A stretch of DNA of 64,000 nucleotides from Halocaridina rubra (Eukaryota; Arthropoda; Malacostraca; Decapoda; Atyidae): NCBI GenBank assembly GCA_037179515.1, contig JAXCGZ010001920.1, positions 1 through 64,000 on the forward strand, read 5' to 3'. Below, in pieces: positions 24,249 through 63,692 of this stretch. A program made the position numbers and the translations under genes. The stretch's first letter is position 1. Each line of letters begins with the position of its first letter. The notes below the pieces were generated by a model. That model was not told the DNA's origin. It made no database searches and saw only the letters and a list, made by a program, of their open reading frames with translations.

Positions 24249-25504
24249 GACAGTAGAAGAGATCCGTTTGTCATTGAAGTATTTAGGGTTTGAAGTTTTT
24301 ATGCGATTTTATAGTACTTTAGCAGTCCGCACTGTTGAAAGCTATGTCTACAGAATTGAGTCTTTAGGATACAGATTTTTTAAGCGTGGCCGGTAATAAA
24401 TTCACCGGAAAATATTCATAGGTTACGTTACACATTTTCCTGTGACTTCTTTTGTATCCTATTTACATGACATGATACCACTGCGACTTCCTGAAGAATC
24501 AAGTTGCCACTTGAATTTCTTGGAATTATTTTAGTATTACACCTCATTTGCTAAGTTTGAAAAGGGTGCCATTTGAGGACCATAGAGTTAGTCACAAAAC
24601 CCAACTCATTAATAACTAGTATAGATACCAGTTTAGCTTTTAAAATATGTAAGAATTTAATCACAGGCTATGCATGTGAATATTTTTATTTTCAAATATG
24701 CATTTTGTATGATCTGATACTTTTTGAGTCCAACTTCAGAAGTATATGCAGTTAGGCTATTTGAAACTAATTGTCTCATGGACACATATGCATTGTTATT
24801 AAAATATTACATATAAAGATTAGCAATCAATTTTGCCTTTGGTAGGTACTAATTGTAGATTATTAACACCGAGTGAAATTATCCATAAACAGTTACTTTC
24901 ATTCAGAGCATTTTCGAAGTTCACACATAACTGGCCCACCATTTGTCAGTAAAATATAGTATCTGGATGTTTTTTTTTTTTTTATTTATTTATTCAGATA
25001 ACTGTACATGGGGACATGTGCACATGGGCACTCCCAATCATATTGCAGTTGATAACATTACAATCTATGTGGTTATGTATAAATAACATACTAATAGAAT
25101 TTGCAATTAATTTAAAATATCATAGCAAGTAATTAATACTAAAATATAGTGTAATAATTGAAGAGTACTTGAAGAGTAATCATTGTGACAATATTTTCAA
25201 TAGCCCTTGTTGAGTGCTATCATTAAAATTCAGTTGCACTTTTCAACAGTACTACTGCAGACAATTTGAAGCAGATATAGAATAACAATTTTCAGGTTAG
25301 TCCTCATGTGGTTTTGGCTAATCGATCCATTTTATTAACCTGGTCTTTTGAAACCTTCTGTAAGATATGCTTCCATTCTAAATTTTGACATTGAATGATG
25401 CTGTGCACTGTCTCACTCCACAAAGTTGTCAGGAACGGCAACAAAATCCAGCTTTATCACAAACCAGTAATGATGGTAGTTTTAATAATATATTCAAATC
25501 AAAA
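24249..25504. other. AT-rich stretch without recognisable features
   Basis: No gene or family repeat was recognised. A T-rich run lies near 24971. Confidence 0.5.
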
Positions 25505-25690
25505 TCCGACAAAGATGATCCGGCTTTATGGTATGATCTTCCCTGTTCTAGTAATGGCTAGGTTGGTACCTCATTTTAGGACTTTGGTTTTGCCAGCGTG
25601 TAACCGTTACCTCAAGCGAATGCCTTTTCTAACCTCAGACCATTGCGGATCTCGAAGCCACAAGCTGACAATTCAGAGTTGTGTACAATA
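25505..25690 (-). mobile_element. tRNA-derived SINE, copy 4 (diverged)
   Basis: Weaker but ordered matches to the family on the minus strand: CTGAGGTTAGAAAAGGCATT and CCAAAACCAAAGTCC. The tail is strongly altered, which suggests an old insertion. Confidence 0.55.
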
Positions 25691-26520
25691 CCACAATATT
25701 CAAGATCAAATATATATCTCTGTGTATGCCTGTGAACCTAGCTGGATTTAAAATATTGAAAAGTACTGGACCACTTATTTTTTTTTAAGGAATGCATTGC
25801 AGGAAGTTTTCAAAGAAAATATGTACTATGTAATTGCAATTTGCTACTAGAAAGCTTTCAAGTTTGCAATATTTGGTTTTACAAATATAGCCTTCAGAAA
25901 TATTGGGAAGGCATGAGAAAGTGCTTTATTTTGTTGTCTCCTTAAGCACATAAGAAAACATGACTTTCCTTGGGCTCTCCTGCATGATGTTTGCCAGAAC
26001 GTATGTTGTTGTCATATGTTAAATTATTATTCACCTCACCTCATTCTGCTCCATAAGCTTAATTTTTTTAAGTGCTATTAATATTTGAGGGTAGTCATAT
26101 TAGCACTGTCAAACTTTCGCACGTGCTCTAAGATTTCAATGAGTTACGTACTTCTTTAGGTAATATTTACTTATTTTTTTATAAATAAAATTACATTAGA
26201 TATCACCAAGAGTCTCTTATAGTTCCATCACCCAGATGTAATCTTAAAGCAAAACTTTGTAACGATTATTATGAGAGCAATTAAAAATATTTCATAAGTA
26301 ATATTAATACCTGCTGTTATGATAGCAAGATTAGCATGATTGTCAGATATTCCAGGTGTACAATAATGCAATTTAAAACATTGTCTTTGAGTAACGTTCC
26401 TAATGGATATCTTCACTTTTTGAGAATGGTCTATCATATATTATGTAAATTTTGTTCATAATGCTCGTGAAAGGTACAGATCATCTCTTTGTACAGCATA
26501 TTAACTGATATATTTTTCAG
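25691..26520. other. Upstream region or intron of the zinc-finger gene
   Basis: No coding exon was recognised. TATTTTTCAG at 26511-26520 could be a 3' splice site placing the zinc-finger start codon in a second exon. Confidence 0.4.
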
Positions 26521-26548
26521 ATCTGTCATATACTGCACTTCAAAAAAA

Positions 26549-27445
26549 ATGACGTCAATGCCTCTCGATTCCCAGAGAATATTGGAAGAAATGGAAGATG
26601 TAGGAACAGTGGTGTTGGAGGTCAAAGATATAGACTGGGAGACTGGAACTATTCCTACATTTGATGATGTAAAAGTAGAAGAGATAACATCTGTGAATTA
26701 TATGGGAGTTCATGATGATAATAGTAATTGCAGTGAAAATATAGCCGAGGGCAATAATGTCGATGTTATTGAGAGTGTTATCATTGGTTCCTCACAAGAG
26801 AAAATCAAAGAACTTACATTTTCTCCTGTTCCAGGAGATCGATTGAAATCAGACCCAATAGATGTAAAGGAAATGATCCAGTTCGTCACTGGAAGTGAAC
26901 GAGGAGGTGTTGGGACGCTAGATACCAGTGATCTGAAGCAACAGTGTGATTTAGAAATGAAGAGTATGGCCATGCACGACTTGCCACAAAGAACTACCAA
27001 GTGCATTAATACAGGAAAGAGAAAAAAATATGTCATTCCACAGAAGTTTAGTTGTGAACTTTGTCATTTAAAGTTTGTGAGTCACTGCAGTCTCCAGATC
27101 CATATTAGACGTCACATGGGTTACAAACCTTTTTCTTGTGAGGTTTGCCAACAAGCTTATCCCACCAAGACTCAGATGCGTAGACACATGAAAACACACA
27201 CTAATAAACTGGAGCATTTTTGTGGTGAATGTGGGAAAAGTGCTTTAGATATTAGTACTTTGAAAAAGCACGCCAGGCTGAAGCACGGTGCAAATAAAGA
27301 TACATATAATTTATACAGAATGAAAGAGGAAATATCTAATGAAGGAGAGAAAATTATTTTCATTAAAACGTACAGAAATGGAGAAACGAATATCAGAAGA
27401 TTTAGACTACTGGAAGATCCAGAACATGATAAATATACACAGTAG
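26549..27445 (+). CDS. C2H2 zinc-finger protein (three fingers), intronless CDS
   Basis: A single frame of 298 codons. The start chosen is the first ATG (26549) after a possible acceptor at 26520; a second in-frame ATG follows four codons in. The N-terminal 140 residues are acidic (LEEMEDVGTVVLEV, VEEITSV). A basic patch GKRKKY precedes three consecutive C2H2 fingers: C169/C172/H185/H189, C197/C200/H213/H217 and C225/C228/H241/H246. The fingers 1-2 linker is Gly-Tyr-Lys-Pro, close to the classic TGEKP type. A charged C-terminal tail of about 50 residues follows. The likely role is nuclear DNA binding or transcriptional regulation (family inference); no ortholog is recognised. AATAAA at 27637-27642 could be its poly(A) signal. 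The lack of introns, unlike its neighbours, allows a retrocopy or a single large last exon. Confidence 0.85.
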   Translation: MTSMPLDSQRILEEMEDVGTVVLEVKDIDWETGTIPTFDDVKVEEITSVNYMGVHDDNSNCSENIAEGNNVDVIESVIIGSSQEKIKELTFSPVPGDRLKSDPIDVKEMIQFVTGSERGGVGTLDTSDLKQQCDLEMKSMAMHDLPQRTTKCINTGKRKKYVIPQKFSCELCHLKFVSHCSLQIHIRRHMGYKPFSCEVCQQAYPTKTQMRRHMKTHTNKLEHFCGECGKSALDISTLKKHARLKHGANKDTYNLYRMKEEISNEGEKIIFIKTYRNGETNIRRFRLLEDPEHDKYTQ

Positions 27446-29840
27446 CCATCTATCATGAAGAAAAAAGCTAAGATTTTGGAAGTTACTCTTTTTTATATTT
27501 TTTTTTCACATGGAATTTTTATGAACACTCATTGAGTCACAGAGGAACAACTTGCAGGATGTTGATATAATTAGCTTAATAGGAAATGTAATGAAAGTGT
27601 ATCTAAGCAATTTGGCATAGCCGAAAAGAAATTTGTAATAAAAATGGTAATATAGAGAGCATGGACCGAAATACAGCAAAATTATTATGAGCAGGTCGAT
27701 GAATGAATACAGAAGAAAATGTAAGAGATAGAGACTCAATTAGATTACAATGTTTGGTTTATACAGGCTTGAACAGGGAAGTTGTCAATCTATTGGTTAT
27801 AACCACCTCTAGACAGTTTCTCGAGAGGGGATCTGAAATATAAATACAGTTGTTCCTCATCTGCTGTCAAATGGTTCAACCACTCCCCATGCAAGTCAAA
27901 ATTCATTTGTTTTTAGCCCTTATATGTGTAAAAAAAGAAAATACTTTTCATATGACTATTCTCAACCTCTGATTTACTCTAAATTATGCCTAGATTACTG
28001 TTTTGTCATTAAACTTTACCTAATACAATATAAATTTATATTAAAATAGAACAGTAGTTGCAATAATTTATTTTCTTTTGAGGGAAGATGTTCTGAATTT
28101 TTATTTTCTGACCGCATACGTTCTAAATCGCGTAAGAAGCGGAACAGCTGTATAGATTAATATTTATATGCTTAATGTAGCATCATGTTGAAGCTACTAA
28201 GATGGCCACAACTATTACATGAGGCAATACGATTTCATCCTCTCCTACTTATCCTATCAATTTCAAATGCAGAAATTTAGGGAGGGGGCATTACTACCCC
28301 CTATTTTTGTTGTTGTTGTCTCTGTTACACGGATAATATTAAAGTATTAGTTACCCTTTCCCTCCCCAGAAATAATGCATTAAGTCTGTCTGTATCTTTT
28401 ATTATGCTGGTAAAAAGATATTTCTGTTTTGATAAGTATTTTTTACTCAGTATATTTACATTATTCATCTGAGTAGCTGCTCAGTGACGAAAATATATTC
28501 TATTCTCGATGTTAGCTTGTGTGTACTTCTCTTATTTTTATGGCCAAAGTGAACAGGTGTTGTGGCTTCGCATGCTAGGAGACAGCAAAGGCAGGCTGCG
28601 AGTGAAAGTATAAAAACAAGATAGTAACTGGGCAAACTCTTATATGTAAGGCTCAAGTGTTCAATATTTAGTTTTATATAATCATAGCTCATAGTTTTGC
28701 AGAATGGCATTTTATGTACAGTACTTAGTCCAAGCTTATACCAATATTGTATGTCTTTAATGTATTAAATGATAATGTGATTATCAAATTCCCAGTTAAT
28801 AGGATGCCACCCTAGCATAATTAATAAACTATAGTTATGGGATAATAAAATATGTAATTTTAACATGGATTTCTGTAGGGAAAGTCAAGGCAGGTGGGGA
28901 AAGTTTGGACATGATGTTTTGAGGATTCAAGTCCACTTCTTTTCATAATGTAAATGTTACTATTCACCACAACAGACTCCTTTTTAGAAGCTACTGACAA
29001 TCTTCAAGTATGGACAGATGATCCTCCCCTTGGTCTGTTAAATATGTAAACACACACACAGAGGAGAGAGATTAACTGATGGATTTACAGCCTATAATTG
29101 TATAAAAAGAGGGATCAGCAAAAACAATGATTAATTTTGCATTTATTTTAACATCTGACAGATAGCATGTCTAGGATCATGATAAGTGTCCCTTTTCGTT
29201 TAATTTATGAGTATTATGTCAAAAAAGAAAAAAATATTTATATTATGACCATTTCAGTACAAAGTCACTAACAACATTTGGACTCCTCTCATATGTAAAC
29301 ACTTTGAAGACTAAAAATAGACTAACATTATCCTCTACTATACGAACAGATCTGTTACACCAAGAACAGATCTGTTACACCAAGACCTGCTATGTAATTA
29401 TACCCAGACACTTAATATTTTCATATAAACATAAATTGGTATCAGTAACAGAAAGTAAAATTTCAGACAGAAATATTCTCCAGATATTATTACAATGTGC
29501 AAGAGGGGAAGCACAATCTCTTGCATTTGTAATACTGGGCTGGTAGATTATCTTCATAGAATTTAAAAATAAAGGCACTGCTATTATGCTAAAATATAGA
29601 TATGGCTCACAAAATATACTTTGTTGAATAACAAAGTGCCTTAAGTCATCCTTAATCAGAATGATTGCTTATTTAAAGTGTTTCTTTTATAATAAACTTT
29701 TCAATCTATCCTTGATCCAGCACGTTTTTTTTTTTTCTATCAATAATACAGAGCAATTCAAGGAAGCACCTATATCTTATTCAGTATTTTCAGAGTGAAT
29801 TTTAATATTACATTGTATCTTTCACAAATACAGAGCAATG
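27446..29840. other. 3' flank of the zinc-finger gene and intergenic DNA
   Basis: AT-rich. A possible poly(A) signal is at 27637-27642. A 20-bp unit is tandemly duplicated at 29344-29363 and 29364-29383. No other gene is recognised. Confidence 0.5.
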
Positions 29841-29858
29841 AGAATCTTAGATACAAGT

Positions 29859-30057
29859 GATGTGATCGGTTTTACATCACGAACTCCCTTTTCTACTAAA
29901 GGCTAGGATAGTGCCTTCTTGTAAAGGATTTTGGTTTTGGTAGGTGTGATCATTACCCTGAGTGAGTGCCCTCCCTAACCTCAATCCGTGTTGGGCCACA
30001 CACCCTCTACCTGACGACTCAAAGTCACGAGCCCTACCACTTAGCCACAGTGACCAT
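29859..30057 (-). mobile_element. tRNA-derived SINE, copy 5, with 18-bp target-site duplication
   Basis: Minus-strand element of the nine-copy family, with GTGGCTAAGTGGTAGGGC as box-A region and a tail ending AGTTCGTGATGTAAAACCG. Flanking repeats AGAATCTTAGATACAAGT (29841-29858) and the same sequence with one mismatch (30058-30075) are a target-site duplication. Confidence 0.9.
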
Positions 30058-30075
30058 AGAATCTAAGATACAAGT

Positions 30076-30958
<883 letters not shown>

Positions 30959-31305
30959 CATTTTCTCATTTGATATTAATTTTCGCTGTATCCTTAAAAA
31001 TTAAAAAAAAAAAAATATTAAAAAATATATTGTATCTTCAAACTATTCAATGAGATACTCTTCATGATGGAAAAACTTATCAGTGACATGCAAAAAAGCA
31101 AACCTGCAAAGGTAATATTAAACTAAATTTAAATACACCAATGACTAACCAAGAAAATACAAAAGATTGAATAAACACATGAATAATATAACAATATGTA
31201 AAAAATTGCAAAAATATATATTTTTATGAACAAAATTTCACTCAAAGTATAAAACAAAAAACCCTCCATATATATTGGCTATATATTAGGGTGTAGGGTG
31301 AGTCT

Positions 31306-38096
<6,791 letters not shown>

Positions 38097-38270
38097 TTCT
38101 TAAGGTTATCAAAGAATTCTACTTGGCTGCGGAATGCTTCCTCTCCTCTAGCCTGCTGGATTTGACTGAATTGAATAGAATCCTCGGAGGCTCGGACCGA
38201 CCTTCGGGACTTCGTACGGTAACTGCTAAAACAAATTACAGCTACAAAATAGCCAGAAAAATAGCAATGT

Positions 38271-39780
<1,510 letters not shown>

Positions 39781-39794
39781 TGATGACGTCATCA
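39781..39794 (+). promoter_or_regulatory. Palindromic CRE-like site upstream of KCMF1
   Basis: TGATGACGTCATCA is a perfect 14-bp palindrome containing the CREB/ATF core TGACGTCA. It lies 216 bp upstream of the KCMF1 start codon. A second core-like TGACGTC occurs at about 39889. This is a plausible promoter element; the transcription start is not known. Confidence 0.4.
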
Positions 39795-40009
39795 TGATGG
39801 CCTAGTTGATGGAAGAAGAAGAGAGGATTTTCGTTTAGAAAAATATTTTCGCGTGTCATTTGATGCTAGTGAGAGTGGCGAGAGACAGTGACGTCTTGAT
39901 GTTAAAAGGTGACATCCATAGAGCGTACAGATAACGCATAAGAGGCCGTAGAAAGGCTGAAATCAGAGGCCAACTGAAGGAGGGGTCGGGGCTGAGAGCG
40001 AGAAGAATT

Positions 40010-58463
<18,454 letters not shown>

Positions 58464-58561
<98 letters not shown>

Positions 58562-58602
58562 TAATTTTTTTGGGATTGTTTCTGAAGTATATATATATAT
58601 AT
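58464..58602. repeat. (AT)n microsatellites
   Basis: AT run 58464-58559 and a short second run at about 58589-58602. Confidence 0.95.
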
Positions 58603-59079
58603 TAAACTCGTCCTTCTTTTTGTATAAATATGCAAAAAAAAAAATTATACGAGCAAGGGTATATTTTGTGAAGATCAGCAATTTGGCAAGATATATAAGA
58701 ATATATATTTTTCTTTGATAGTGTTATTTCTGTTAGAGAAAGGACAATTAAAGAAACTGGCTCAGTGACAAATTTTTCACACATTGCCATACTTAACGTG
58801 AGTACCGATGTACTTGGAAAAACAATATATTTTACCGATGTGAATTAGCAAAATGTATACATGTATGCATATGTAGATGTTTTCGTGATTTTCTTTACCT
58901 TTATTTCTCCCAGATGTATTTTTTTTTCCAGAAAAGTAAATACATTGGTAATTACTCATCATTCTATGTGGGGCAAAGTTAATTTTGTTTTGGCTGCTGT
59001 ATTTTGTATTAATAATTTATAACATGAGTTTCAGTGAACAAATCGTTTAATTTTAACAGAGTATATCTGCCTCTTTGAC

Positions 59080-60800
59080 TTCGCTAATGATTGTTAGGCT
59101 TGACTGAGATTTTTGATGATATACTTATTTCTTAAAACCCTGTCATCATCGTACACAATCTATTAAAATTTTCCTCTCTCCGTTTCACTTGTCTTAATTT
59201 TAGTTTAATTTGCAATTGATAACTGTATACCTCTTTAGCATTAATGATACCATGTGATTTTTCTCGTTAGGAATTTTTTTTTTAAATTGCTTCATATCCT
59301 ACTACTTTGCAGGAGGGGGAGGGGGTTGAAAGCCACCTGCCCCCTAGTCCTATTTAGTAGTTTAGAACGAAAGACACGAGGGCAGTGATCTTTCTTTAAG
59401 AACAAGGGATAACCAGGTCTTCATTGCTTGCAACTACTTTTGAAGTATTCCTTGCCATATAGGAACATTTAATTGACATTATTACTATTGTTTATATCCT
59501 ACCATATTATTATGGTAGATGGAAGAAGGAATTCTTCCTTCATAGCCTGTGTATTGTAAGAGATGGGAGAGAAAGTATTCCGCCATCCTGCTCCGTGTGT
59601 TACAAGATAGTGACTATAAAAAATGGGCGGGCTGGCAGTCCTCTCCTCCCGTTTTCTTTTCTCCTCAAACAAAAGTATAAAAGTTTCAAAGTTTCTACTC
59701 CCACGTAAGATTTTTAGCCTGTTAGTGGAATCAATTTGATAACTGATCCTTGAGTGAATAAAAATATAGATGGAGTATCTGTTTTGGAAACCTACTACTT
59801 CAGTACATTTGTTATAGTTTTGTGCACCCAGATAGTATCATCAGGATAAGATGTAAAGATGAAATAAAAAAAAAGGTTACGTATATTCTTTTCACGTCAT
59901 AGGAAAGTATTAGGAGCTATTAATCTTCTAGTCTAAATATTTCATGTAACAAAACAACTAACAGAAGAGGTGAGGATAGTATGGACATACTCAAGCCCTA
60001 ACACTTCTGATAATTTCTTACAAAGTTATTATTAATGCTTGAGGGAGAGAGATTGCCAGTCCCTTGTTTCTTTAAACCTTTTAGTCACTTTCTTCACCGC
60101 AAGGAACATGAGTGGAATATTGCCTCCCCCAATCACCAGTAAGAGTGTGTATTTCTTCCTCTTGTTTTAATATTTCATTTTTTCTTTGGTTGTGACTAAC
60201 TAGCTGACTGTATTGGAAAAATGCATAGAATAAGGAAAATATTGTTATCATTATAGTCCTTTTGTGTTGAAAGAGGAGATTAAAAGGAATATGAAGTATA
60301 AGGTGGGCAATTCTTCTTTTCCTATGTTCTTTTCTAGCTATAACTAACTAATGTTAGGTTTGACAGGGTATGTTTTCTCCCTTTCTTAGTTGTGTTCAGC
60401 TTCATATTTATCCACTCTTAGGTTCAACGGGACACAGTATTACACTTAAAATCTTTCTGTACATATAGCTTTCTCTCCCACAGCAGCTAAACAAATGAAT
60501 TGAGGCAATAGGAACACATCCTATTTTCTACAGACAAAGAAAACTTACTATTCGTGTATGGCTTGCATAAAGTAAAACTTGATTTGTATAAGGGTGTAGG
60601 GAGCTGGTAGTTCTTCCCATCCTCGTGGTTTTATTTAAAAACAATCCTGAAAACTTAAGTGGGATAGATAAACACTCTATGTCCCATTATTTTTATAACC
60701 TTTCTTGCTTCTGAAGAAGCCTTGATGTATAAAAGTCAATTCCTTTTACAGATTTTATATGGTTTTGGAACTGGGAGTGAAATTCTTTATAATGGGTTTC
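59080..60800. repeat. Possible degenerate repeat domain
   Basis: TTAGGCTTGACTGAG (about 59095), TTAGGTTTGACAGGG (about 60355) and TTAGGTTCAACGGGA (about 60419) recur. Segments such as GGGCTGGCAGTCCTCTCCTC and GGAGCTGGTAGTTCTTCCC also recur. The pattern suggests an old, shuffled repeat; no coding frame recognised. Confidence 0.3.
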
Positions 60801-61242
60801 ATTACTGAATATAGTGACTATGACGCTGGTATATCATAACCGCTGGTGAATATGAATGCAGTTGTATAGATCCGCTGCTCTATAACTAAAATTTGTGAGT
60901 GCGCTGGGGTTAAATTAAGTGTAGTGTACCTCTTGAGGCATGTCAGTGACTGAAGTTAGAAAGGTCATTAGTTACGAATATGTGAAAAGTGCAGTGCCTA
61001 TGCAGTCTACTGTTACCATGCAGCAAATTATGGATGGTTCCAATATTTCAAGAAACATGCAAACTTGCATCATGTGTCTTTAGGATAAGAAAACGAATGT
61101 ATTATCTTCTATCTCAACTTTATTATGTTACGTTCATGATGTAGGAATGTTTGTACACCTGATACAACACTGTATATACAAAATATCAACTTACAAAAAT
61201 TCAAGATACGAACGGCCATTCAGAACAAAACTCGTTAGGAAG

Positions 61243-61248
<6 letters not shown>

Positions 61249-61338
<90 letters not shown>

Positions 61339-61360
61339 AGAGAGGGAGAGAGAGTGAGTG
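61249..61360. repeat. (AT)n-(GA)n compound microsatellite
   Basis: AT run to 61335 then GA-rich to about 61360. The unique flank after it resembles that at 11384. Confidence 0.95.
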
Positions 61361-61469
61361 TAGCTGTCCCACTGCTTACGCCAATAACTAGCTCCACCAC
61401 TAACTGCAGAAATAAAAATTTTAGTAAAGTGAGGACCCTTTTATAAATTTGTCAATGCTAGACACTCCT

Positions 61470-61711
61470 CAAATTATGAATGAGTCACGTTCCAGAAGTC
61501 CGTTCATAAGTTGTCTTTTTTGGCTAAAGACTTGTAACTACTACATAAAACAAAGTATACAGTATTAATGAATTTTAATACAGTAATAATAATGCAATAA
61601 TACAGTACAGTTCAGTAATACATACATTAATACAAGGATAGATAATGGGTAGTTTTTGTTCGCATCTAAATGTTCGTAACTCGGTTGTTCGTAAGTAGGG
61701 GAGCGTCTGTA
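61470..61711 (+). repeat. 'TACGAAC' dispersed repeat, copy 2
   Basis: It opens TTATGAATGAGTCACGTTCC and closes GTTCGTAACTCGGTTGTTCG and TAAGTAGGGGAGCGTCTGTA. The interior CAGTAATAATAATGCAATAA is shared with copies 3 and 4. Confidence 0.7.
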
Positions 61712-61719
61712 CTTATTCC

Positions 61720-62884
61720 CAATCTCGCATATATGGCATTGTACTAAAAATCAAATATTACAAGTATGCTAAATATGCAGCACAAGTAAATAAATATACA
61801 AATATAATGGTTCTAAGTACAGAACAATAACTAATAGTAAAAGAAATGGAAAACATTCAATTTAACAGGTTTACTAACCCTTTAGGTGAAAAAAACCTGT
61901 ATCAAAATAAGACCTTTTTATGAGTGTGGTTACTTTTGTGTGCAGTATTACATATAAATTGTACAAATTGATTTGTAAAATGCATGTGAAAACATTTTAA
62001 CTACAATAATATATGTCAAAAAAGAGATATAAAACATTCAAGTGATGGTTACAGTTACAGTAATAAATTTTACAGAATCCACTATCATAAAATTGTATGT
62101 TGATAATCTTACTAATACTATGTTAAAACTTACCAAATTCATGCCGCTTCTAACATGATTAAATTAATTTTCAGGTTATGGTGCTTTATGAAACTATTAT
62201 ATGTTGCCATCCTTTGGTAGCTTTAAACTCCTTTTATGCTAATGTGCTGGCACCCCCACTGAAATTTTCATACGGCTCAAGAGCCTTTTCATGCATGATA
62301 TATCTCTTAACAAGGACAGGCTCTTCTATCTTGTTCTCTACCACGTGTTTAATGTTTTTTTAGTTTTCACAAGCATTGAGTTATGAGCTTGAGAAACCTC
62401 TGTTGATATTGCAAGCAAAACACTAACATTACTAAGAATATTATCATGCAATTTCCTGAGGGAATGCTAGACTCATTTTTCACCGATTTTTGTGCCACTT
62501 TGGATGTATAATTTTCAACTTGTCTTGAGCTTTTGATTTTTGCTGTGACACATCTCAAGTCTTCTTGCACTTTTTATCAGTGACCATATGATTTGTTATG
62601 TGAAATATCACATGAGGGTAAACGAAACTATGGTAAAAAAGATAACACGCATAGCCCGGCTAGTAAATGTTACTTCACATGTGGCATTCCAACATTCCCC
62701 CCCACTCACTCGCCTTCCATACTGCCTCAGTGTGCATACGAAATTCAAACTGTGTGTTTCTTGCTCGTTCCACTGTAGTTTCAAAGATTTTCTGATCTAT
62801 ATTTTATTTTATATTTTCAATTGGTTATAGCTGAAAAATCTTAAGTACTGTATATTTTGCATAAGCACTGGGATATATATACAA
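61720..62884. other. Intergenic AT-rich DNA
   Basis: No gene or family repeat recognised between copies 2 and 3 of the 'TACGAAC' repeat. Confidence 0.45.
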
Positions 62885-63188
62885 ATACTCACGAACGAGT
62901 TAGGTTCCAGAAATATATTCATAAGTAAAATTATTCGTAAGTTGTGTTTAGGAAACAAAAAAGTATTGTAAAGTACATACATATGCTGTACTGTACAGTA
63001 CTTAGGCTAAAGACACTTAACTACTATATAAAACATAAAGTATACTGTATTAAAGAATTTTAATACAGTAATAATAATGTAATAATACAGTACAGTAATA
63101 CATACATTAACACATGGGTAGATAATGGGTAGTTTTATGTTCGTGTATGTAAAATGTTTGTAACTCAGTTTTTCGTAAGTAGGTGAGC
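62885..63188 (+). repeat. 'TACGAAC' dispersed repeat, copy 3
   Basis: It opens CACGAACGAGTTAGGTTCCA and closes TTCGTAAGTAGGTGAGCT. It forms a large inverted pair with copy 4, separated by the LINE 3' fragment. Confidence 0.7.
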
Positions 63189-63189
63189 T

Positions 63190-63412
63190 ATCGTCATCTC
63201 AGGGCCTAATCCTCCATATCTCTGGGTCCTCTGTACCTTGACTGTTTTTTCTGTCTGTCGTTTTCCTTTGTATGTTATTACCTCATCTCTCCCTTGTACT
63301 TAACTTTTTCTTTTCTTTCATCTTGGTGTTTTCTCATGCCCGAGCCTATATTGATTAGGGCAGTTTTTGTCTGTCCTGGTGTCACAAAAAAAAAAAAATA
63401 ATAATAATAATA
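63190..63412 (+). mobile_element. LINE 3' end fragment, copy d
   Basis: It starts within the last LINE codons at ATCGTCATCTCAGGGCCTAA, continues through the shared 3' UTR (GATTAGGGCAGTTTTTGTCT) and ends in A13 plus (TAA)n. It is inserted exactly between inverted copies of the 'TACGAAC' repeat. Confidence 0.75.
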
Positions 63413-63416
63413 CACA

Positions 63417-63690
63417 CAAGCTCCCCTACTTCCACACAACCAAGTTACGAACATTCACATATACGAACAAAAATCTACCTATGTATTAATATACTGTACT
63501 GTATTATTACATTATTATTACTGTATTAAAGTTCATTAATACCGTAAACAGTACTATGTTTTATGTGGTAGTTAGTGTCTTTAGCCAAAGTACTATACAC
63601 TACTGGATAAGTACGTACGTACAGCACTTATTTTTACCTAAGCACAAGTTATGAACAGACTTTGGAACCGAACTCGTTTGTAAGTTGGGA
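63417..63690 (-). repeat. 'TACGAAC' dispersed repeat, copy 4 (inverted)
   Basis: On the minus strand it opens ACAAACGAGTTCGGTTCC and closes TGTTCGTAACTTGG and AAGTAGGGGAGCT, matching copies 2 and 3. An (AT)n array starts directly beyond its end. Confidence 0.7.
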
Positions 63691-63692
63691 AG

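Noticed and set aside
26710..27456. Minus-strand open frames over the zinc-finger gene
   Set aside because: Antisense shadows; only the plus frame has zinc-finger motifs.
59600..59670. TATA-box plus GC-box promoter (CTATAAAAAATGGGCGGG)
   Set aside because: No exon or open frame follows, and the segment belongs to a degenerate repeat domain; chance is more likely.
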